DNA of 64,000 nucleotides, from NCBI GenBank assembly GCA_013420905.1, contig JAAXNY010000009.1, forward strand, positions 1,054,001 through 1,118,000, given 5' to 3'. This document shows, in pieces, positions 10,026 through 21,100 of the stretch. Under the pieces are notes generated by a model, which saw only the letters and a program-made list of their open reading frames with translations, did no database searches and was not told the DNA's origin. How positions within the stretch are numbered: position 1 is the first letter of the stretch; each line of letters begins with the position of its first letter. Source of the DNA: Collybia mongolica (taxonomy: Eukaryota > Basidiomycota > Agaricomycetes > Agaricales > Clitocybaceae). A program made the translations under genes and the position numbers.

Positions 10026-12240
10026 ATTATGCAGTGGACAATTATTATTTATTTCCTGAGATATCCCAAGAAAAAGACCAATTAACTTGAATTTATAAAA
10101 TTAAATACAGCCCATGTTAGCAGTTGCCTTTTTTGCTTGGAATCCATGCATTGGCTAATTTTGATTCTTAAAGTTATGAAAATATTTCCATGACTACAAA
10201 GTCTTACTGATGTACTTCAAAATGTTTATTGGCCATGTTCTAATGAATTTTTGGAACACTTCAAAATTACTAACTGTGGGAAAAACAATATTGGATCTTG
10301 TTGGGTATGCTGAATATTCCCCACAAACCCAGGATGATGAACAAGTTACTTATGTAAACATAAGGACTTGTAACATGTCCTTCCTTTCAATCAGAATCAA
10401 TACTGGCAAGGTGTGATCAGCCACCACATATAAGTACATCCATTCTCACAAGGCTTTTCCAAAGTCTAAACTCTTCTACTATTACTACCATTACCACTTT
10501 CAAGTCCATCCCTCCACTGTCCCCAACATGCCTCATCCCCTCCACCATTTGGAGATCCCAGTATCATAGCCAATGGGAATGCATAGTGCCATGTACAAGG
10601 GATTCAACAATGGCTAAATCAAGAAGGAAGTCACCAAAATGCACTACAGGTATGCTCAATCTCATAAGCAGATTTCTACCCCACCAATGCCATCTGAGAA
10701 ACACCTAGGAGTACAATTCAACTACCAATTTGGTGAGTTAACAACAAACTTGTTAAATTTGATGCATACACTTACTGTCAACTCATAGAACACTTTTCCA
10801 GTGATAAAGCAGCACCTGCTTGTGAGACTCATAGTAAGTATATGCCATATTGGAATTCCTTTTATTCCTGACAAAGCCAGATAGTGATGGGTTCAATGTG
10901 ATGGGGCATGATATGGCTATGTATGGTTATAGGTGGAATGGGGTGGGAGTACCTAGGATGTGTATGTGTGAGGAGGGCCCAGGGCTGTCTTCTTCTGTGT
11001 AATACTAGAACCTGAATTATTATTATTATTCCAAATTGAAACAGATTATAATGGGAAACAATCAAGCAAGAATGAACCAAAACTGAACAGCCCAAATTGC
11101 TCAATGCTGCTCAAAATGGCTCAAAAAGAGTCCCAAATGTTGAGCTGTGCTGAGCAAGATTGAAATACTTACAGTGTGTACATTCTCACTCAATCAGGCT
11201 TAGTTTGGCTCAACCAGCTTTTCACTGGGGTTCAGTGATGATGCCATGGACTGTCCTAGCTAATTTCAATCTAAGTTGGAAAAAAAAGTTTGGCCACTAG
11301 CAGACCCCCCCCTCCCACCTGGTATCCAAGATTCCTGTTCCACCACCCCCTTGTGGTTTGTTATATCTACCAGGATGCTTTGGTTTCACAATGGAATGAC
11401 AACAGGATGCAACGACATGCACTATGAAGGTTGAAGCTCTAAAATATCCAGCTTATCAGGTTGCCAAGGGAAGGCTGTTGTATCTGTTATATACAAGAGG
11501 TGTCAGATCTTCCAATCCTGGACATCATAGCCAAGGCCCCCTCCCCACCCCCCAAATAAAGAAACTGTTGTGGGTGGTGTTGACAAATGGCATCAGATGG
11601 CTACACCCCAACTGAGCAAGTGAAGCTCTTACATCAGACATGCAGCCTCAACATTATCTCAACAACTTTGGTCACATTTTTTCTTGATTCTAAGTTTGTT
11701 AATGTGCCAACCCCAAGATATCATTCCTACAATGGTCTGTATATAGACTGTATGTGGTTTACCTCAGCCCACACCTGCTATTTATACTCCCTCTGTACCT
11801 TCCATTGCACCACTCAAAAAGGATGCTTCCTTTTTTAATACCTGACCTCTTTGCAGTATCCATCTTCTACTGTCCCTCACAAGGATACCTTAGATGTCTT
11901 TTTGAGTTGACACTACTGTCTTATAAGTGTACCATGCTATACATTATCATGCCTATTATTTCTTGTATTCATCATACTACATATCTTTCTTGAGTTGTAA
12001 CATAACTCACCAGACAGCTAAATGCCAAAAATCCCATGCCTCAACTAGCCACTTTCTCATATCAACAATTCCAAGCCAAGTAGGGTGAGTATTGCCTCCA
12101 AGTTTTTTGTGGCCTCTTTGGATGGTATGTAGCTAGAGTAATGCTCCAATAGAAACTTCATAAATACCCTCCTACTTTGAGATATCCAATGTTATTTAAT
12201 TGTGATCACAATCTGGGCCTGTAAGCCATACATCTGCTTC
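10026..12240. other. CpG-poor non-coding sequence, no gene recognised
   Basis: About 2.2 kb with no protein family visible in any frame. CG dinucleotides are nearly absent, so this is probably decayed transposon sequence. A TATA-like acatataagtacat occurs near 10428, followed by a pyrimidine-rich stretch. A C8 run at about 11305 gives a polypurine-tract-like run on the minus strand, which could belong to the second Gypsy relic. Confidence 0.5.
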
Positions 12241-12329
12241 TTGGCACCATAGCTGTTCTTTTCCATTTAAAAGTTCTGTATGCTAGTTTTTGACTTGAGG
12301 TAGAGGGCCATTACTGGCAGAAATGGGTC

Positions 12330-12560
12330 CTTATGTTTTTTTTGATTAACTTTTCTTTATATTTCTTGAACCAGCTTGTTGCAATAGAACTAGCTATTCA
12401 GAATCTCTTCAACTTTATGTTACTTTTTGTTGTTGATAAGTTTGGTTCTGGAATGCTTGTCAGACCATGTCCTAGAATTAGATTGCAGGGTACAGGGAGT
12501 AGCTTGACAACATGGAAGGCTTGATGGATGCACAACATGAGGATGTAATATGACCACACA
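12330..12560 (-). pseudogene. Second Gypsy relic: chromodomain-linker fragment
   Basis: Minus-strand translation gives FHVVKLLPVPCNLILGHG, which parallels FHVVNVLPAPHDPIPGWH from the first Gypsy element. The DNA aligns along the whole stretch (compare gttgtgatagaaccagctgt near 5298 with gttgcaatagaactagctat near 12376). It contains a stop and is only a few hundred bases long. It is therefore a separate, more diverged copy of the same retrotransposon lineage, truncated on both sides. Confidence 0.65.
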
Positions 12561-12840
12561 TTTGAGCTTGCCAAATACTTGTTGCACTTCTGTAAGGGGT
12601 CATGTTGCCAAGAGGCTCAGGCAGGGAGCAGCATACACAATATGAACAGCCATGCAGGGAAGGGATTAGTATAGAGCACTAGAGGCTTGACCATGAGTAG
12701 AGAACCCAATCCAAGTCTATTGCACTGTGATATGTTAGTCCAGAGTAAACTACTATCTATCAAGGGGTTAAGGCAATGCATGTCAGGATGATAGATGTAA
12801 CAGCAAAGCTATGCAAGCTGTGCAATAGTGATCCTGTTGG

Positions 12841-14006
12841 CTAGATGTGGACAGCAAGTGATGGCCTTACAACTTCACCCATATATGAGTAGTCAGGTTT
12901 ACGCCCATAGTATAGCTCCCATGGTGTGTACCTGTCCAATGAAGCTGTTATAGTTTTGGCATGTAAATGCGTTGCCGTAAGATAAAACTCGGCCCACATA
13001 TTTGGGGGACAGTTAGTCACAATGCGTATTGTGCGCACCTTCCCCATGAGTGTGCGATGCATTCGTTCCACTTGTCCCATGTGTTCCAATATATAGGGGG
13101 CCACAAATTCATGTTGAATTCCACGCAATGCTAGCCATGCATGAAATGCATTGGAGTTCAACTCACTGTCATGCCCAGTATGGTATATGCCAACTCAAAG
13201 GCCTGCCTCAGATTCCCAAGCAAGTTCCCATGCTTTCAGTTCACCTAATGCATCACTTTTTGCTTTGAGGGGGATCATCCAGGGCATGCTTGTGAAGTCA
13301 TCAATGATATTCATAATATAAATATGGCCAGATCTGGCCGTTACATCCTGAGGACCAGCAAGATCTACCCATATGATTCCTAGCTTCCTCTCCAATCTAT
13401 GTCCGGGTCCCTCCTCCCGTATCTTTGGAACTGGTGTCCTGGTCTGCTTTCCAAGAATGCAAGATTCACATTTTGGGGGTTTTGAGGGGAATGAGGATGG
13501 CATACCTGCAATCATGCCACTTCATGCCATTTCAGTTATGGCCTGGTAATTGGCATGACCTAGGTGACAATGCCATGTCTCCATGTCTGGGGTATGTTGT
13601 ATGGATAGGGTGTGTTTGGCATGGGCAGATTGCATGGTTAAGCAATAGAGTTGCTTGGATGTGATGAGGGGGCCACCAGCTACAAAAGCACCTGTGGATT
13701 TGTTTGTAATTTTGATGATTTTGTTGTCAAAATGGGCAGCTAGGCAATTGGTGATAGCTAGCACACTGACTGAAATCAACCAGACAGTGGAATTAGGAGC
13801 ATACAGAGCATCCTTGAGGATGAGGTAGGCTCCACGCACAATGTGAAGTCAGATTTCACCTACTCCTATTGCAACAATTTGTGATCCTCCAATGCCCTTG
13901 ATCGCATGAGCTGGTATTGGGCATAGGTGATAAAAGTCAGTTTGCTCAAAGGAAATATGGATGGAAGCACTGGTGTCCACATAGATTGGGTTAGTGGCAA
14001 GCGGTA
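12841..14006 (-). pseudogene. Ty1/Copia relic: protease, GAG-pre-integrase, integrase
   Basis: Read on the minus strand: protease-like YVDTSASIHIS at about 13985, where the usual DSG/DTG is changed, then GAG-pre-integrase WHCHLGHANYQAI, then the integrase core with CESCILGKQTR, IWVDLAGP, IIDDFTSMPW and GQVERMHRTLMGKVRTI, ending YTPWELYYGRKPDYSYMG. Reverse transcriptase and RNase H are missing. Three in-frame TGA stops lie where Arg (CGA) would be expected. The 5' side is interrupted at 14006 by the Tc1-type element. CG content is higher than in the Gypsy relic, suggesting a younger copy. Confidence 0.85.
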
Positions 14007-14216
14007 CAGTGGCTCAAAAAACTGCCCCAATGTTTGTACATTTTTGAAAGATCAATATGGTATGAAGTGCTGACATAAGCAGGGGACCTGGGGTAATTAT
14101 GTAAGATACTATGACATCGTGGCTTTCCAATGGACCCTGGATCATGTGATTTGGATCAATATCCATTAAGCTATAAGCCAAACAAAATGGCTACTCATTG
14201 GGGCAGTTTTTTGACC
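14007..14216 (+). repeat. Left terminal inverted repeat of the Tc1-type element
   Basis: About 210 bp, matched with roughly 97% identity (by eye) by the right arm in reverse complement. The outer motif CTCAAAAAACTGCCCCAATG recurs inverted at the inner end (14196-14216), so the arm itself is bounded by an inverted repeat. Confidence 0.85.
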
Positions 14217-14367
14217 CTTATCTTATTTTCCATTATTCTGGCATTTATGATCCAATGCAAGAACATTATGGACTGTGGGAAGAATAAACAATGTCATGTG
14301 ACTTTATTTGTATCAATTTGACATGTTGGAATTGGTTCAATCATCTTCTTGACCTCTTACCACCATC

Positions 14368-15387
14368 ATGAAAGCCATTTCTACTGCTCAGCACAATACT
14401 GTTGTTTCTCTCCTCAATGAGGGCTATTCTCAGCGTCAAATCAAGGAGAAAACTGGTCTAGGGAAGGGTACCATCAGTAGGATCAGCAAAGATGTGGATG
14501 GAAACAAAGAAAACAACCTTGGTGGCCGCCCCTCCAAGCTGTCTGTTCGTGACAAACAGTCAATTATTCGTCAAATCAAGTCAGGGAAGCTTGATAATGC
14601 AGTTCAGGCTACCCAATTCATCAATGGCATCATCCCCAATCCTGTCACACCCCAGACAGTCAGAAATGCACTCAAGGAAAATCAATTTTATGCTGCTACA
14701 AAGAGGAAAGCTCCTCTTCTCAAACGAGCCCATCGCATCCGGCGTCTCCAGTTTGCAAAATATCATGAAAGCTGGACTGTGGAGGACTGGAAAAGGGTTC
14801 TATGGACAGATGAGACCAAAATCAATAGGATTGGGTCAGATGGAAAGGTTTATGTCTGGAAACAAAGGGGAGAACCACCATCTGATAGAACAACATCACC
14901 TACTGTCAAACATGGAGGAGGAGGAAACCTCATGGTATGGGGTTGTATGGGGTGGAATGGAGTGGGAAAGCTCATAGAGGTGCAGGGGAACATGGACAAG
15001 GTTCAATACTGTGAGATTTTGGAGAGTGGAGTTCAGGAAAGTTTTGAGAAGTTGGAAATGGTGGATGGCGAGCGCTACTTTCAGCAAGATAACGACCCCA
15101 AACACACATCTGGACTGGCCACACAGTGGTTTGAAGACAACAACATTCAAGTCCTTGGCTGGCCTGCCCAATCCCCTGACATGAATCCAATAGAACACCT
15201 TTGGGAACATCTCAAGCGCCGTCTTAAAGAATATCCGACACCACCCAAAGGAGTACATGAGTTGTGGGATAGATTGGCTGAAGAGTGGGGTGAAATTCCA
15301 CCAGAGGTATGCCAAAACCTGATAGAAAGTATGCCCAGGCAGATACAAGCAGTTATAAAGGCAAAAGGTGGTCATACAAAGTATTAG
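14368..15387 (+). CDS. Tc1-type DD34E transposase, intact
   Basis: 339 residues without introns. It cuts and pastes the surrounding element into TA sites. The N-terminal helix-turn-helix region (GYSQRQIKEKTGLGKGTISR) is of the paired/HTH type and would bind the terminal repeats. A GRPSKLS segment follows, the AT-hook-like linker of this family. The catalytic triad appears as WTDETK, FQQDNDPKHTS and DMNPIEHLW, with 34 residues between the second Asp and the Glu, the DD34E spacing of Tc1. A glycine-rich GGGGNLMVWG box is present. The length matches Tc1 transposases and I see no stops or frameshifts. The ATG at 14368 is the only sensible start. Confidence 0.95.
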   Translation: MKAISTAQHNTVVSLLNEGYSQRQIKEKTGLGKGTISRISKDVDGNKENNLGGRPSKLSVRDKQSIIRQIKSGKLDNAVQATQFINGIIPNPVTPQTVRNALKENQFYAATKRKAPLLKRAHRIRRLQFAKYHESWTVEDWKRVLWTDETKINRIGSDGKVYVWKQRGEPPSDRTTSPTVKHGGGGNLMVWGCMGWNGVGKLIEVQGNMDKVQYCEILESGVQESFEKLEMVDGERYFQQDNDPKHTSGLATQWFEDNNIQVLGWPAQSPDMNPIEHLWEHLKRRLKEYPTPPKGVHELWDRLAEEWGEIPPEVCQNLIESMPRQIQAVIKAKGGHTKY

Positions 15388-15402
15388 ATAGAAAATTAAT
15401 AG

Positions 15403-15614
15403 AGGGTCAAAAAACTGCCCCAATGAGTAATCATTTTGTTTGGCCTATAGCTTAATGGGTTTTGATCCAAATCACATGATCCAGGGTCCATTGGAAAGCC
15501 ACGATGTTATAGTATCTTACATAATTACCCCAGGTCCCCTGCTTATGTCAGCACTTCATACCATATTGATCTTTCAAAAATGTACAAACATTGGGGCAGT
15601 TTTTTGAGCCACTG
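15403..15614 (-). repeat. Right terminal inverted repeat of the Tc1-type element
   Basis: Mirror image of the left arm. The inner motif lies at 15403-15425 and the outer one at about 15592-15614. The few mismatches to the left arm cluster at the inner third. Confidence 0.85.
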
Positions 15615-15787
15615 TACGAGTACAGTCTATTATTAGTCCTATTCACCATGCCCGGTTACAACCTTGGTATCTTAGTTCATAAGTAACCGTTGTAGTATGA
15701 TATCATTAGTCCGGGGATCATCATTAATAGGAGAAGTAATTGTAAATTTGGGACTTGCACAACCCAATCCTAGTCAGGGGCACTTGG

Positions 15788-16772
15788 TGTTAACTACCAG
15801 AAGAGACAGGACACCATGAATAACAACTGGGATGATCAGGAGAAGTAAATGACAGTGCCATGCTGTTTTAAATAACAAAGCGCGCGGTCAGGACTTGATA
15901 AGAGTTTAGCCAGCTCTTTCAATATTTGATAAGTAACCAGTAAATGGCATAATTGGCATGTATGGCACGCGCGCCAAGTTGTAGAGGACGTGTCAGCATT
16001 AAATACAGATCCTTGGTGCGGGGGAGCACGGTTCCATATAAAAATTACAATTCCATATGATATTTAGTTTGTACACTATAAATAGACTGTAGATGAGTAG
16101 CGCAAAGATAAGGAATCTTGCCCCCACTTCGCGCTACTATAGAGTATACAAATCACATTTGTTAAACACTATTGCGTGCCCAAATTAAGGCTCAGATTGC
16201 TTCAAAGTTGTCTTGATTGGAATTGTTTGAAGAGATCACAGAATTGAAGAGTCTTAGTTCACTTGGAACTTAGTACCGCATTGTCTGTTGGAATTACTAA
16301 GCACTTGGCCTTAGTGCACTTGGCACTGTTTGTTTAATAAGTCACTTGGACTTATAGATCCGCTTGGGATCATTAATAGTTGAACATACACTTGGTACTC
16401 AGTCTATTGGATCAAGAGATATTACAAATATACCTAGCAAGTTTTAAACTTGTGTTGAAGCTTTGTCTGAATCAAACCCATTGAGAGATCATTGGAAAGA
16501 GCTTTGGCTAGTACTATTCAAAGCTTAGTGCTTCTAAGCACTTGAACCTGAACTCAAAACAGGCAATTCCTACTGTTTGTGTGTTGATTGTTAGGTTTGG
16601 TGTGTGTGTGTGTAAGAGATTACATTACATAGCATCAGCACACTTATAGCCCAGGAGCCCCCTTTCAACGGCCTGGGGATTTTAGAGTAAGGTTTCAAGT
16701 GTCTGTCACTATAGTGTATGGCAGTGGCCCATGACCTGTTGAAACGTTACCCAGTATATCTATAGAGTAACA
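15788..16772 (+). repeat. Candidate LTR (TGTTA...TAACA) with TATA box and CACTTGG cluster
   Basis: A non-coding stretch that can be bounded by TGTTA at 15788 and TAACA ending at 16772, the TG...CA ends of an LTR. A TATAAATAG box lies near 16078, followed by a GC-balanced transcribed-looking region. The word CACTTGG occurs five times between about 16258 and 16395, and once at 15781. No 5-bp target duplication and no matching second LTR were found, so the boundaries are tentative. A (GT)n run lies near 16600. Confidence 0.3.
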
Positions 16773-16828
16773 CAGTTAACTAGATACAGTAATGAGTGAA
16801 TGTCCGTGTGATAAATAAAGAAGTGACT

Positions 16829-16861
16829 CACCCTCAGTCTGTGTATAATTGACTGAGGGTG
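16829..16861. repeat. Short perfect hairpin
   Basis: CACCCTCAGTC and GACTGAGGGTG form an 11-bp stem around an 11-nt loop. A related hairpin (acctcagtc ... gactgaggt) lies near 17141-17170, and a further cctcagtc-like direct copy near 17033. Confidence 0.7.
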
Positions 16862-17300
16862 TTCATAAGATGTGTAGAGTATATATATGTGTGTGGGACA
16901 AAGGTTTAAGATAACAAAGGGGATGGTGAAGGAGTGGGCATGATGGATGCAGCCATGAACAAAGGGTGTTCATGATGCACATCACACGGCCATGTGTTCA
17001 CGGTGCGCATCAAAACTTAACATAGATAATGCTCAGTCAACGTAGAACAGGACTTTGTATATTGTAGTGTACCTATTGGAATAGATAATGCTACGTGGGT
17101 AGTCAGTAAGTGAGTTTGGTAAGCTGTAAGTAAAGTACACACCTCAGTCAATGTAGAACGGGACTGAGGTGGTACGACGGGCGTCTACGGTATTTAACTG
17201 TGAGCCAAGCTAGTAGGTAACTACGCTACGACACCATCAATGAAATAGAAATTGAAAGAGGTAAGCTAAGAGAGCATCGTCCGTTTACGGGCGCGCGTGA
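16862..17300. other. Repeat-rich non-coding spacer
   Basis: Contains two diverged direct copies of a ctcagtcaaYgtagaacRggact-type motif, at about 17033 and 17143, and two copies of aatagataatgct. No gene is visible. It lies between the candidate LTR and a GC-richer unassigned stretch. Confidence 0.5.
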
Positions 17301-17825
17301 TGCGACGCGGCAGGGCACGACGGATTGCATATGTCCGAATATTCTCCAATACAGTTCGCAATAGATACAGTGGCAGATGCACAGGACTACGTAGAAAGCC
17401 CATATGTTCACAGAACTGTGCAATGGTATTGCTTCCTGCACAGGCTGTACGGGTGTTGTGCATTCTGGACATGATTGTGGAGCTCTACGTGAAACTCTGG
17501 GCTCTGTCGGCTACTTGTGGAGAAAATCAGGGTTTGCTGATGTTTCGCGGATGATTGGCTATAGCAGCAGGGCAATTGGGTGTTCTAGAGTGGTTTAGTG
17601 GGGGGAGAAAATGGGTTTATCGGGCTACGCACAATGCAAGATGGGGTGCTGTCAGAATCACCCTATCGGATTGAGTCTATGCAGCATTTAATGCTTCGGG
17701 CGGTGGCAGCACGAAAGGCCAATGAAAAACGGACATGGTCAACGGGTGCAATGAACTATAGTTTATTATGGAAGAAGCGCGGGGAACTATTGGTAGCCAC
17801 GCTACCATTGTTAACAAATAGCTAG
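17301..17825 (+). other. Unassigned CG-rich open stretch, possible gene relic
   Basis: Three overlapping plus-strand open segments in different frames (about 17297-17554, 17404-17598 and 17598-17825). The last would encode MGGENGFIGLRTMQDG... and ends at TAG. CG dinucleotides are frequent, unlike the decayed transposons on the left. I do not recognise any domain and found no convincing splice pattern joining the segments. It may be a retrotransposon gag relic or a chance open region. Confidence 0.2.
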
Positions 17826-18180
17826 CTGAACTACCAAAGAGAAACACGTTTCCAGAAGTTCAATGAGGAGTTCGCCCAAATTTCTGAATGAGAACGTTGA
17901 TCTGAAGCCTCACATTGTTAATTGTACATAGATCTTATGGTTCATATATCCGTAGGTAAATACGTAAGAGGTGGTGATGCTGCTAGTCGATCGAACCACA
18001 CCCACAGTCGATCCTCAAATTTATTCAAGAACGGGGTGGCTTGAATTTGGATTTTCGAACATTTGTCGAAGTAGTTGCCAACTGCTTGTCATGATGATTA
18101 AATTTTGTAAGGTCGCCTTCAGGAAACACAGAGGGCCTAATCTGGCGTCAGTAAATCGCTGGTTTGTTGGGTAGTATGAC
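17826..18180. other. Intergenic sequence with no recognised feature
   Basis: Spacer between the unassigned stretch and the 3' end of the RecQ gene. It probably holds the RecQ 3' UTR and polyadenylation region; no clear signal could be assigned. Confidence 0.5.
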
Positions 18181-21100
18181 TCACTTGGCGTTGAATTTAT
18201 GTTCAATGCAGAGGTTCATAAAATCGGCGCCATACTTGTTGTATTGCTCGTCGACATATTTGATATACTTGATATCTGACATTGGCTGCTCCTCCTGTAA
18301 ACCTTCTTTCATGGTTGATTTGAAAGCAACATAGTCTGTGGATAAAATGATGTCCTGATCAGGATTTATCAATGAAAGTAACTTAATAACCGAACCTTGA
18401 GGACAAACCAAACTTAAGAGTTGGAGTGTAAAGTCGCCCAGAACATCCTCAGCGGAGACACCTTCTCTCGCAGCAATCTTAATGGACAAAATATGAGGAG
18501 AATGAAAGGCAAAAGTTTGGTAGCTCCATACCTCTTCACGTAGGTCAAGCATTTGCTGGTAGATATTGGTAGGATCATTTATCGTGATATCCTGGTATCC
18601 AATCCTATCCACTCTTCTAGTGCTCTCCGTCGAAATTGTACGATTCGCCACTTTGTATGACTTGCAGATTTTCCTTGGTATGTCCACCTCGCATTTGATG
18701 TCATCATTACCAGGTTCCACGACCAACGGTGGATCATCTTCATACAGTTCAATGGGTTCATCTACCACTGGCAAGACTCGCTGTTTTCTACTTGGTCGAG
18801 ATGTCTTCGGCACAGTCGTCTGTTTTGTTTTACCGGCTTTTCCTGCCTTGGGGCGCCACTGGATTTCCGTGAGTTTGTTAGAGTATAGAAAATTTTCTGC
18901 CGAGGGGCCAAGCTAAGAGTTATCAGTATCATGGGAAATTGTAGTGAGTCATAACTCCTCACCACAACATAATCAGTATGATATCCAGAAGGCTGTATAA
19001 CAGGGTTTTCTTGCAAAACATCATCGAAACACAGCCTTCGGATCATCTGTTCTAGTAATTCCGAAGGCATGTCCTGGCCCACCCCGTAACATTGGAGTTT
19101 GTCGTACTGCTTTGATTTGACCGCCACAGTTTTTGCACCCCTTAAAATATCACGGCATTGGATAAGTGTTACACACTCCTTCTTTGTCTGGAATGATCGC
19201 ACAAGCTCGACCACAGCCCTTGCCTCAGTAGAAACGTTCCTAGTGATTAAGGGCACCGAATGTGCACAATTATCACAACCGCGGCCACATGACTTCTCTT
19301 CAAACTTCTCGTCGAAATAATGCAAGAGTTGGATGCGGCGACAATCGGAAATATTTAAGCAGTAGTCCACAACTGCACGTGCTGCAGCTGTTTGGCGCGC
19401 TATGGATTCGGGAGTTGCCTGTATGTTATCTCTATCCGGTCTCTCGATCATATTCTTGATGGACATAAAATCCTTGAACTGGAAGTCTATTTCTGTGATC
19501 AGTAATCAAACCATTCAACGTATGCTCAGTTAAACTTACATAGAATACAGTCCGCGGGTTCACCATCTCGCCCTGCACGGCCTGTCTCTTGATAATATCT
19601 GGTGTGATGCATAAAGTCAAGAATTCATCAATGAAGCAAGGCATGGCATATGTACCCATCCAGAGATTTCGGTAAAGTGTAGTGAATTACAAAGCGTACT
19701 GACATAGAAATTAGATGATAGGGACAGTGGGTTAGGTCATGTCATACCGTCAGCCTTATCGATTCCCATCCCAAACGCAATCTGGAGAAAGTCATTAATC
19801 GTCGTCGGCGTGATGGGGCTTGACTTACAGTAGCAACGATAATGTGAATACGACCGCTTCTCCACTCAGCAAGTGTCCAATCTTTGTCAGCCAGGGACAT
19901 TCCTGCATGAAAGTACTCTGCGTTGAAGCCTCGGTTTTTCAGTTTCTTTGCAACCTCCTCGCACTTGTCCCGACCTAGGCAGTAAATCACACCAGACTTA
20001 TTTGGATGATACGAAGCAATGAAATCCATCATTGACCCCTCCCAGTTTTTCCCCTTTGGCTCAACGATATAGCGAAGGTTTGGGCGATTGAATGACTGCG
20101 TAAAGAATGCGCAATCTCGAAGGCCTAACCGCTTTATGATGTCTGCCACAGTGTTTTTCCTGGCCGTCGCCGTCAACGCCATGATCGGAACAGTTGGATA
20201 ACGTGTACGGAGCTGGTCTAAATCGCGGTACTAGGAAGGCAAGAAATGTCAGTCATAGACACATTAGGTCCTAAATGAAACTTACAGCTTCTCGAAAATC
20301 CTGTCCCCATGTGGATATACAGTGAGCTTCATCGACAACGAATCTAGCCAACTGTCGTTTGTTATATAGCTCTGACAATACGTTCTGAGCAATGTTACTC
20401 TCTTTGAGTTTCTCTGGGGTGATGTACATGAGACTCGGTTTAGGACCGACCCGCATGCGTTGCATAGCTTCATCCCATGAAGCTTCGGAATTCCAGAGGA
20501 AGACGTCCACGCTCTTTTCTTGTAAAGCATGAACCTGATCCTTCATCAGGGCCAAAAGAGGGGACACTACCACTGTAACGCCTGTTGACTTTCCACCAGC
20601 ACAAACAGCAGGGAGCTGATAGCACAAACTCTTCCCCCCTCCAGTTGGCATCAACACAAATACGTCTCGCCCAGATAGGGCTTCTGTGATAACTTCTAAC
20701 TGATTGTGCCGAAAGTGCTGGAGGCCGAAAACTTCTCGGAGCTGACGCATAACCTCATTATGGCATGGGCTAGAAGTAGGGTTGCTGGGAGGGATATCCT
20801 TGGATGAAGAAGGTCCAGGGGTTCCTTTAATAAAGTCCAAAGTATCCGAGTAAGCATCGTCCATCGTAACATCTTCCATGCCTTCCCAGTAGTCGGCTTC
20901 ACTGACTGGCATTGCCTCATCGACGTCCACGTCTTGATCACTCGTATTGTCTGCCATCAATTTGTATCTCGCGTTAACATTTTGCAATCGACCATTGGAT
21001 GTTTCTAGCACGGCTTCTAGTTCCTGTGACGTCGAAGCAACTGCAGCCCGGGAGGAGAGTGTTTCATGATGATCCAGCACCTCCAGAGTAGATGAAAGTA

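Larger units (their letters stand above)
14007..15614 (+). mobile_element. Complete Tc1-type transposon with ~210-bp terminal repeats
   Basis: A 1608-bp element beginning CAGTGGCTCAAAAAACTGCC and ending with its reverse complement, flanked by TA at 14005-14006 and 15615-15616. The terminal inverted repeats span about 14007-14216 and 15403-15614 and differ at only a few positions. Each arm carries the CAAAAAACTGCCCCAAT motif at its outer end and the same motif inverted at its inner end. One uninterrupted transposase gene lies between them. It is inserted in a Copia relic. Near-identical arms and an open transposase indicate a recent and possibly active copy. Confidence 0.93.

Noticed and set aside
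14896..15423. 175-codon open frame on the minus strand
   Set aside because: Antisense of the Tc1 transposase core; no domain of its own.
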